Shown one piece after another: positions 18,381-25,037 of a stretch of 45,335 bases of DNA. The notes under the pieces are model-generated. The model was not told where the DNA came from. It saw only the letters and a list, made by a program, of their open reading frames with translations, and did not search any database. The stretch is from an uncultured Bacteroidales bacterium (lineage in GTDB: Bacteria > Bacteroidota > Bacteroidia > Bacteroidales > UBA932), in the NCBI GenBank assembly GCA_947167855.1, contig CAMVJR010000006.1:1-45335 (forward strand), read 5' to 3'. The position numbers and the translations under genes are program-made. Each line of letters opens with the position of its first letter. Within the stretch, counting starts at the first letter, position 1.

Positions 18381-18701
18381 ATGGCAGAAGTAACGACATT
18401 TGAACTGGTGGTCTGCATTGTCAATGCAGGATTCTCCCAGGTGGTAGTAGAAGCCGCCCGCAAGGCCGGTGCCCGGGGTGGCACCATCATCCGTGGCCGC
18501 GGATCGGCCAATCCGGAGGCCGAAGAATTCTTTGGCGTCACCATCCAGCCCGACAAGGAGATTGTCCTCACCCTGGTGCCCACCGACATCAAGGACGAGG
18601 TGCTCAGAACCATCTACCAGGAAAGCGGCCTCTCCAAGGAGGGCCAGGGCATAGCCTTCACCGTTCCCGTAGAACGGGCCACCGCCATCCGGACCGAATA
18701 G
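18381..18701 (+). CDS. PII-family protein, second of pair
   Basis: 106 residues, starting one base after the preceding stop. It is the more canonical PII of the two: FELVVCIVNAGFSQVVVEAARKAGARGGTIIRGRG in the first half, EIVLTLVPTDIKDEVLRTIY in the second, and the C-terminal GQGIAFTVPVERATAIRT that matches the GlnB GKIFV region. The T-loop (SANPEAEEFFGVTIQPDK) is shorter than in GlnB and has no tyrosine at the uridylylation site, so control by GlnD-type modification is unlikely. With its partner it could form homo- or heterotrimers regulating the adjacent DUF1538 protein. The following hairpin ends the unit. The evidence quotes short fragments; ligand identity is unknown. Confidence 0.85.
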   Translation: MAEVTTFELVVCIVNAGFSQVVVEAARKAGARGGTIIRGRGSANPEAEEFFGVTIQPDKEIVLTLVPTDIKDEVLRTIYQESGLSKEGQGIAFTVPVERATAIRTE

Positions 18702-18704
18702 AAC

Positions 18705-18736
18705 AAAAAACCCTGGCTGGAAGGCCAGGGTTTTTT
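18705..18736. terminator. Bidirectional intrinsic terminator
   Basis: CCCTGGC (18711-18717) pairs with GCCAGGG (18724-18730) across a six-base loop. The stem is flanked by six A residues (18705-18710) and six T residues (18731-18736), so it works in either direction. It lies just after the second PII gene on the plus strand and just after the AzgA-type permease on the minus strand, serving both convergent units. Confidence 0.93.
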
Positions 18737-18752
18737 ATTCAGGTGTCTCTAT

Positions 18753-20084
18753 TTAAATAAAGACATACTTGCAGACAAACAGGACCGCCAGCACCCACAT
18801 GGTGATGGAGATATCCTTGAAGCGGCCGGCCAGGGCATGGCAGGCAACGTAAGTGATCACGCCAATGAGGATACCGTCGGAGATGCTGTAGGCCAGGGGC
18901 ATCATCACAATGGTGATGAAAGCCGGGATGGCTTTGCAATAGTCGTCCCAGTGGATGCGCTTGATGGAAGGCATCATCATCACGCCCACGATGATGAGGG
19001 CGGGAGCGGTGGCAGCGCTGGGAATGGCCAGGAACAGCGGGCTGAAGAACAGGGCCAGGGCAAAGCACACGGCGGTGGAAAGGGCGGTGAGACCGGTACG
19101 GCCACCTTCACCCACGCCAGCGGCGCTCTCTACATAAGTAGTGGTGGTGGAAGTACCCAGGCAGGCACCGGCCACGGTGGCGATGGAATCGGCCAGGAAC
19201 ATCTTCTCGGCGCCGGGGACGTTGTCGCGGGGACCGTCGTCCGGGATCAGGCCGGCGCCCTGGTGCACACCGATGATGGTGCCCATGGTGTCAAACATAT
19301 CCACAAAGAGGAAGGTGAACACAATCACCAGCATGTCCAGGCTCAGGACATTGTGCCACTCAAACTGGCAGAAGATGGGAGCCACGGTGTCCGGCAGGGA
19401 AACAAAACCGTTGAACTTGGTAATGGCCTCGCCCGTTGCAGGATCTTTGATGAAAAGGCCGATGACGGTGGTGATGAGGATACCCCACAGCATACCGCCA
19501 CGCACCTTGGCCATCACCAGGGCCGCCGTAACAAACAGGCCGATCATGCCCAGCAGGGCGGTGCCTTGGGTGATCTTGCCCAGACCCACCAGGGTGGAGT
19601 CGTTGTTCACGATGATACCGGCGTTCTGCATGCCAATGAACGCGATGAACAGGCCGATACCGGCGCCGATGGCTTTCTTCAGCGTGCCGGGGATGGCGTT
19701 CAGGAGCCAGCTGCGCACCTTGGTAACGGTGAGCACGATGAAGATGAGGCCTTCCAGGAGCACGGCCGTGAGGGCAAACTGCCAGGAATAACCCATACCC
19801 AAGCAAACGGTGTACACGAAGAAGGCGTTGAGGCCCATACCGGGGGCCAGGGCAAATGGCTTCTTGGCATACAGGGCCATGACCAGGGTACCCACAATGG
19901 CAGCCAGGGCGGTTGCGGTGAACACGCTGCCGGCCGGCATGCCCGGAAGGGCGCTGAAGATATTGGGGTTCACGGCCAGGATATATGCCATGGTGAGGAA
20001 AGTGGTCATGCCCGCCAGAATCTCTGTGCGGACATTGTTCACTTTGGAATCAAACCCAAAAAGTTTTTCAAACTTAGGCGACAT
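18753..20084 (-). CDS. NCS2 permease, AzgA type (purine uptake)
   Basis: 443 residues, about 12 to 14 membrane segments. It starts MSPKFEKLFGFDSKVNNVRTEILAGMTTFLTMAYI, the standard opening of the AzgA/PbuG branch, followed by NPNIFS, ALAPGMGLNAFF, and the later signatures FVDMFDTMGTIIGV and GTSTTTTYVESAAGVGEGGRTGLTAL. Members are proton symporters for adenine, guanine or hypoxanthine at the inner membrane. Last gene of a three-gene operon: 20 bases after the DUF5020 porin-like gene. Its transcript ends at the shared hairpin. Purine specificity is based on family membership. Confidence 0.94.
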   Translation of the reverse strand: MSPKFEKLFGFDSKVNNVRTEILAGMTTFLTMAYILAVNPNIFSALPGMPAGSVFTATALAAIVGTLVMALYAKKPFALAPGMGLNAFFVYTVCLGMGYSWQFALTAVLLEGLIFIVLTVTKVRSWLLNAIPGTLKKAIGAGIGLFIAFIGMQNAGIIVNNDSTLVGLGKITQGTALLGMIGLFVTAALVMAKVRGGMLWGILITTVIGLFIKDPATGEAITKFNGFVSLPDTVAPIFCQFEWHNVLSLDMLVIVFTFLFVDMFDTMGTIIGVHQGAGLIPDDGPRDNVPGAEKMFLADSIATVAGACLGTSTTTTYVESAAGVGEGGRTGLTALSTAVCFALALFFSPLFLAIPSAATAPALIIVGVMMMPSIKRIHWDDYCKAIPAFITIVMMPLAYSISDGILIGVITYVACHALAGRFKDISITMWVLAVLFVCKYVFI

Positions 20085-20104
20085 AGTACTATGTTTAGAT
20101 TAAA

Positions 20105-20857
20105 TTAGAAGACCCACTTGATACCGGCGCAGGGACGTACCCAGAAGCCCAGGGAGGAGCCAAAGTCGTAGCTGAGTTCCACCTCACCGCCAATGTTGAG
20201 GTTGTTCACGCCAAAGTGCTGACCCACGTTGTACCAGAGCTGGGGCTCGGAGATGAACACCACATGGGAGAGCTGGGCGCTGGCCAGAGCACCGGCCTTG
20301 TCGTTATACAGCACATGGTCTTCCCACCAGAAATCGGCAAAGCCGCTGAAGCGGAGACCCTTGAGGCCGAAGAGATCCTGCATGCCCCAAACGAAGGTGA
20401 ACTGCATGGGAACCTTGCTCACGCCCTGGAAGATCTTCTTGTAGAGTACCTTGAAGTTGAAGGTGTTGCGGAAGTCGGAGGAGTGCACAAAGTAGTCCAC
20501 ACCGGCCAGGAGAGCGTGGTTGATGTAATAGTTCTTGTAAACACCGCCATTGTACTCTACCTGCAGGCTGAAGCCGTTGAGAACGGGAACCTTCTGCCAG
20601 AAATTGAGGCAGCGGGCCACCTCTACATAAGTACCGGTGATGGCCTGAACGCCCTCATTGGACTTGTGGTTGAAGTCGTGGTCCACAAAGAAGAAGGTAT
20701 TTCCCCAATTGTCATTGTAGAAACCCTCGATGGTGGTGGTAACCTGCTTGCGGTCGCTACCAAAATCGTAGAAAACCTGGATGTTGGTCTGGGCCTTGGC
20801 CAGCTGACCAAAGGCAAGCGTTGCAACGGCAACGGCAAGGATAGTTTTTTTGTTCAT
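20105..20857 (-). CDS. DUF5020, Tsx-like nucleoside channel of the outer membrane
   Basis: 250 residues with a cleavable signal (LAKA-QTN at about residue 22) and the alternating pattern of an outer membrane beta-barrel ending in Phe (GIKWVF). The sequence (NIQVFYDFGSDRKQVTTTIEGF, GNTFFFVDHDF, PCAGIKWVF) matches DUF5020, a family related to the nucleoside-specific channel Tsx. It sits between two inner membrane nucleobase permeases with gaps of 14 and 20 bases, so the likely role is to let nucleosides or nucleobases cross the outer membrane. The family call is from recognition of pattern; substrate is inferred from the neighbours. Confidence 0.82.
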   Translation of the reverse strand: MNKKTILAVAVATLAFGQLAKAQTNIQVFYDFGSDRKQVTTTIEGFYNDNWGNTFFFVDHDFNHKSNEGVQAITGTYVEVARCLNFWQKVPVLNGFSLQVEYNGGVYKNYYINHALLAGVDYFVHSSDFRNTFNFKVLYKKIFQGVSKVPMQFTFVWGMQDLFGLKGLRFSGFADFWWEDHVLYNDKAGALASAQLSHVVFISEPQLWYNVGQHFGVNNLNIGGEVELSYDFGSSLGFWVRPCAGIKWVF

Positions 20858-20871
20858 AATATAGGTTATGT

Positions 20872-22224
20872 TTACTTTCTGAGGGAAGGATTGATTTCAA
20901 AGTCCACGGCTTTGTCGCCGCCGTCGTTGGAGCCAAACTCGTAGTCCTTACCGGGCAGCACGGCGTTGAGGATCACGCCCACCAGGGCGGCTATGGCCAG
21001 GCCGCTGAGGGTGGTGAAGCCCACGGAGACGGCGTCATTGGCACCGTACTTGATACCGATGGCCAGCACCAGGATAAGAGCCATCACAATCACGTTGCGG
21101 CTCTTGGTAAAGTCTACCTGGTTTTCTACGATATTCCGAACACCCACGGCCGAAATCATACCGTACAGCACCAGGGAAACACCACCGATGGTAGCGGCGG
21201 GCATGCAGCTGATGAGGGCGCTGAACTTGGGGCAGAAACTGAGGATGATGGCAAAGCAGGCGGCCACGCGGATCACGAAGGGATCGTAGACCTTGGTGAT
21301 GTTGAGAACGCCGGTGTTTTCGCCGTATGTGGTATTAGCGGGAGCGCCAAACAGGGAGGCCAGCATGGTGGCCAGGCCGTCACCCATGAGGGTGCGGTGC
21401 AGGCCCGGATCTTCCAGGTAATTGATACCGGTAGTGGAAGAGATGGCGCACATGTCTCCGATGTGCTCCATCACCGTGGCCAGGGAAATGGGAACGATGG
21501 CAATGATGGCGCTTACCACCAGACCCCAGTTGGGATTGACAAACACGTGGAAGGCCGTATTTTCCCACTTGAAGGGGACGCCCAACCATGCAGCGTCCTT
21601 GACAGCCGAGAAGTCACAAAGGCCAAAGCAGGCAGCCACCAGATAAGAGCCCAGCACACCCAGGAGGATGGGGATGATCTTGATCATCCGCTTGCCCCAG
21701 ATGTTGCAGACGATGATGATGAAGATGGCCAGGATGGCAATCCACCAGTTCTGGTTGCAGTTCTGGATGGCGCTGCCGGAAAGGGTAAGGCCGATGGAGA
21801 TGATGATGGGTCCCGTCACGATGGGAGGGAAGAAACGCATCACCTTCTTGGCGCCGTAGGCTGCAAACAGAGCCGCCAGGATGAAATAAATAATGCCTGC
21901 CGAGAATACTCCGATGCAGGCATAAGGCAATGATTCCGAGACGCTGAGTCCTTGGGCTTCACCCATGGAGACTATGGCTGCATAGCCACCCAGGAAAGCG
22001 AAGGACGAGCCCAGGAATGCCGGAACCTTCATCTTGGTTAAGAGGTGGAAAACGAGGGTGCCGATACCTGCGAACAGCAGGGTGGCGCTCATAGAGAGAC
22101 CGGTAATCACCGGAACCAGAACAGTGGCTCCGAACATGGCGAACATGTGCTGGAGGCCGAGGGTAAGCACCTTGCCCTTACCAAGCTGGCGGGCGTCGTA
22201 GATAGCTTGCTGATTCTGAGTCAT
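20872..22224 (-). CDS. NCS2 uracil/xanthine-type permease
   Basis: 450 residues from the ATG at 22224 (MTQNQQAIYDARQLGKGKVLTLGLQHMFAMFG); an in-frame ATG at 22278 would add 18 residues that read through the promoter leader and do not look like protein. NCS2 signatures: GLQHMFAMFGATVLVPVITG, FAFLGGYA, the conserved ATVMEHIGDMCAISSTTG (core helix with Glu of the substrate site), and GAPANTTYGENTGVLNITKV. About 14 membrane segments expected. The UraA/UapA branch imports uracil, xanthine or uric acid with protons. It is the first gene of the nucleobase operon, with a strong promoter at 22276-22306. Confidence 0.94.
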   Translation of the reverse strand: MTQNQQAIYDARQLGKGKVLTLGLQHMFAMFGATVLVPVITGLSMSATLLFAGIGTLVFHLLTKMKVPAFLGSSFAFLGGYAAIVSMGEAQGLSVSESLPYACIGVFSAGIIYFILAALFAAYGAKKVMRFFPPIVTGPIIISIGLTLSGSAIQNCNQNWWIAILAIFIIIVCNIWGKRMIKIIPILLGVLGSYLVAACFGLCDFSAVKDAAWLGVPFKWENTAFHVFVNPNWGLVVSAIIAIVPISLATVMEHIGDMCAISSTTGINYLEDPGLHRTLMGDGLATMLASLFGAPANTTYGENTGVLNITKVYDPFVIRVAACFAIILSFCPKFSALISCMPAATIGGVSLVLYGMISAVGVRNIVENQVDFTKSRNVIVMALILVLAIGIKYGANDAVSVGFTTLSGLAIAALVGVILNAVLPGKDYEFGSNDGGDKAVDFEINPSLRK

Positions 22225-22275
22225 ATAATATGGTTTGTAATAGATTTCCAACCACACTGGCCTATTATGACCGCA

Positions 22276-22306
22276 CAAAGGTAGTTATTAAGAAATTTTA
22301 TTACAA
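22276..22306 (-). promoter_or_regulatory. Promoter of the nucleobase uptake operon
   Basis: On the minus strand TTG (22304-22306) is followed after 20 bases by a perfect -7 box TACCTTTG (22276-22283). Both sequence and spacing match the Bacteroidetes primary sigma factor promoter. Transcription would start near 22271, giving a leader of about 47 bases, too short for a purine riboswitch. Confidence 0.75.
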
Positions 22307-22344
22307 GCCATCCCCGGACTTTTTTCTAAACAAAGTTATGAACA

Positions 22345-22848
22345 CTATCGGTCCACGTAGTAGCCCATGGCTACTTCGGCGCCGGTCTCTTCAAAGTACT
22401 TCTTCAGGCGGCGGGCGCTTTCCTCCTTGTCGTACATTTCCTCGTAGTCGTGGTGGTAGGAGGCGTCCGGGACCACGTTCACGTCAAAGCGGAGTTCGGC
22501 CATGCCGCTGGGCGAGATATTGCCCCAGAAACGGATGGCATGTTCCACCTTGCCCACATTCTTGCGGCTGTCGTACTTGAGGGTCACGGTCATGGAGCGC
22601 TCCGGAGGCACCACCATTTCGTGGTCGCTCTCCAGGATGATACAGCCGCACGAAGGCTGGATGTCGCGGATCACCAGCGGAACCTTGCCCTTGTTGTCCA
22701 GACGGATCATGACCGACAGCTCCTGTCCCTGCAGGATGGGATAGTAGTGGCGCACCGGGTCCTTGATTTCCACGGTGGTGTACTGCACCTTGCGGCTGCA
22801 GCCCACCAGCGCTGTCAGCGCTATCAGAAGGAGGAGGATACGCTTCAT
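22345..22848 (-). CDS. DUF1573 lipoprotein
   Basis: 167 residues with lipobox Cys17 (TALVGC). An Ig-like DUF1573 domain follows (about 25-130), recognised by the motif RDIQPSCGCIILE with its two close cysteines and by the strand pattern LSVMIRLDNKGKVPLVI ... SMTVTLKYDSRKNVGKVEHAIRFWGN. The domain occurs in many Bacteroidetes periplasmic or surface proteins, without a settled function. The ATG overlaps the stop of the DUF4838 gene by one base (TAATG), so it is the last gene of the predicted exopolysaccharide operon. It may act as an assembly or binding accessory; this is inference. Confidence 0.82.
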   Translation of the reverse strand: MKRILLLLIALTALVGCSRKVQYTTVEIKDPVRHYYPILQGQELSVMIRLDNKGKVPLVIRDIQPSCGCIILESDHEMVVPPERSMTVTLKYDSRKNVGKVEHAIRFWGNISPSGMAELRFDVNVVPDASYHHDYEEMYDKEESARRLKKYFEETGAEVAMGYYVDR

Positions 22849-25037
22849 TACTGGAAATAGATTTCGTCAATACCTACGTTACGGGTGTGGGAGGCCACAA
22901 AGCGCAGCTCCACGTGCTCCGGACGGCTGAAACCGATGGCTCCCTTGAACACCACTTTCTCCCCTTCATCCACATAGTCCACGAGGCCTTCGCGGCGGAG
23001 GACCCCGATGCTGCGGTCATCGGCCCATACTTCCACCGACTTGGGCGGAGCCATGCGGTGGCGCTCACTGTTGAGGAAGGAGATGGTGAATTCACCGGAC
23101 TTGCCGGCCAATACATCGGCCGGGAGCTCGATCACCAGGTCTTTCTGGGGGTAGACCTGCCAGCCCCAGTGATAGTTCTGGGAGATACCGGCCACCGCAT
23201 CCGTGAGCTTGGTGGTCTTCTCGGAGCCGCCTTCGTATCGCACCAGAAGCGGGTGCCGCAGCAGGAGGTCGTTGTTCCAGGCACCGCTGGCCAGCCACAG
23301 TTCCACTTCGTTCTCATAGTCCGCCACATACACACCCTGTTCGTTCACACGGTCCATGTGGTCCATGGCGGCGTTTTCGTTGTCCGTCAGGATCCAGAGG
23401 TCGTCTTCCGGGGTCATGATCTTGAGGTCTTCTACGGCCGACCACACCTCGGGTTTCACCACCCATTCGTCACCCACCAGCTCTGCAAAACCGCCCGATC
23501 CCAGGCCATGGATGCGGCACATCTCCAGGAAGGAGAAGCTCACAAACTGGCGCGTCTTCTCATACAGCACACGCTCGCGATGGGTCATCTCCATGGCGCT
23601 TGCGCGCAGGAACACGGAGTAGAACTCGCGGAAGTCCTTCTCCGAGAGGTAAGACCGCAGGGATTCCTCCATGCCGCCGTACAACGGGAGTTCGGAACCG
23701 CTTTTGCGGGCCTGCTGCTCCATGGACAACACCACCGAGGCATAGAACTGGCCCACATTGGGCATGGCATCCTGGTAATACTCCTTGACCATGCGATCGA
23801 TATCGGCATCGGGGTTGATGAGCAAATGGGCCAGCAGGAAAGAATACATCTCCTGCTGCATGGAATAGAAGTAGCCGGAACCATTGAGGAACAGGCCCTT
23901 CACGCCCCTCTTGCGATACTGGCGGAAACGCTCCTGCATCACATACAGGATGGGATAAGGGGTAAGATAATCGTCAAAGTTGGAAACGTAGTCCCAGATA
24001 TAGACATTGTCCGTCAGCGCCTGCCACTCTTCCAGCTCCCGGAAGAATTTCTGGCTGCGCTCATCCTGGGAATTCCAGTTACGGGGATAGTCTATAGCCG
24101 ACAGAAATACGCCCACATTGTGCGCCAGATGGTGGTCCGGAAGGGCTTTAGTGGTGGAATAACCCGGAATAAAGAAGGTGTGCGCCGGGAAACGGGCCGC
24201 CAGACGCTCCACAAACTGGACCACCGCCGGCGTGGCGTTGTTTTTGGTATTGCCGGCCGTCTCGCAGCGGCGGCACAAGCACACCCAGTCGTTATCGGCC
24301 GGGCCGATGGTCATGCGGTAAGGGAACTTGGAACCGTCTCCGTACTGGTCCATGATGTACTTCTCCGTCAGGTCCAGGAGTTTGTCGGAGGAGAAGCAGA
24401 ACTGGTTCTGGTGCACCACGCCGTCGGCTCCGCGGGCAAAGAGTTCCTGGTCCATGTTCTGGTAACCGAAGGAAAGGTCACCGTTACTGCCCAGCACACG
24501 GGACAGGTTGTGTCCCCAGATGCCCCAGTCCACTTCCAGATTGTTCAGGGCCAGCAGATAGGTCATGTCTATGTTCTGGTTGGTGGGCATATAGAGGTCA
24601 CGGTACTCAAACGGGAAGGTAACCACCGTGTCACGGCCGCTCAACAGCAGCGGCGGGAGGTCTTCCGTGTTGATGCCCTTGTCTTCCCGGCCGGCCATCT
24701 TGATAAACTGATACACCAGCCAGACCATGGTACGCTCGTCCTTGGCGCGGAGGTCGTAACCGCCGCCCGGCAGACGGGAGAAACCGAAATCTCCCCCGAA
24801 ATCATCGGCCACGTGGATGCAGACCTCTACCCCCTTGCGGTCCAGGATATTGGACTCGCTGCGGCGCTGGAGGTGCCTCTTGAGGTAGTCGCTCATCTTG
24901 GCATCCAGGGCACGTCCCTGCACGTCCGGGTGAACGTAATACTTGTGCACGGCATCCGAGCCACGCACCAGGTTGTTGCATCCAACGCTAAGAAGACCAA
25001 CCAGCAGCAGATTAGAAAGAAATCGAAAGAGAGACAT
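22848..25037 (-). CDS. DUF4838 lipoprotein, putative glycan hydrolase
   Basis: 729 residues from the ATG at 25037, which begins a lipoprotein signal (LLLVGLLSVGC, Cys20); the longer in-frame opening to 25157 has no signal character and overlaps the upstream gene deeply. An N-terminal alpha/beta region (about 30-140) precedes a TIM-barrel-like DUF4838 domain (about 150-500) with the family's cysteine motif C253-x-C255-x2-C258 in DWVCLCRRCE. A C-terminal beta-rich region (about 610-729: LVIELPADVLAGKSGEFTISF) could bind carbohydrate. DUF4838 proteins resemble GH20/GH67-like glycosidases but activity is not proven. The first 26 bases overlap the end of the TPR-barrel gene. Position in the operon parallels PgaB, the periplasmic polymer-modifying lipoprotein (inference). 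Confidence 0.8.
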   Translation of the reverse strand: MSLFRFLSNLLLVGLLSVGCNNLVRGSDAVHKYYVHPDVQGRALDAKMSDYLKRHLQRRSESNILDRKGVEVCIHVADDFGGDFGFSRLPGGGYDLRAKDERTMVWLVYQFIKMAGREDKGINTEDLPPLLLSGRDTVVTFPFEYRDLYMPTNQNIDMTYLLALNNLEVDWGIWGHNLSRVLGSNGDLSFGYQNMDQELFARGADGVVHQNQFCFSSDKLLDLTEKYIMDQYGDGSKFPYRMTIGPADNDWVCLCRRCETAGNTKNNATPAVVQFVERLAARFPAHTFFIPGYSTTKALPDHHLAHNVGVFLSAIDYPRNWNSQDERSQKFFRELEEWQALTDNVYIWDYVSNFDDYLTPYPILYVMQERFRQYRKRGVKGLFLNGSGYFYSMQQEMYSFLLAHLLINPDADIDRMVKEYYQDAMPNVGQFYASVVLSMEQQARKSGSELPLYGGMEESLRSYLSEKDFREFYSVFLRASAMEMTHRERVLYEKTRQFVSFSFLEMCRIHGLGSGGFAELVGDEWVVKPEVWSAVEDLKIMTPEDDLWILTDNENAAMDHMDRVNEQGVYVADYENEVELWLASGAWNNDLLLRHPLLVRYEGGSEKTTKLTDAVAGISQNYHWGWQVYPQKDLVIELPADVLAGKSGEFTISFLNSERHRMAPPKSVEVWADDRSIGVLRREGLVDYVDEGEKVVFKGAIGFSRPEHVELRFVASHTRNVGIDEIYFQ

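Noticed and set aside
22224-22271. Purine riboswitch in the leader of the nucleobase operon
   Set aside because: The predicted leader is about 47 bases, too short for a purine aptamer with its expression platform, and no matching three-way junction was seen.
22331-22338. TAACTTTG on the minus strand as a second promoter for the nucleobase operon
   Set aside because: It is a perfect -7 match but has no -33 partner, overlaps the end region of the DUF1573 gene, and a better promoter with both boxes lies at 22276-22306.
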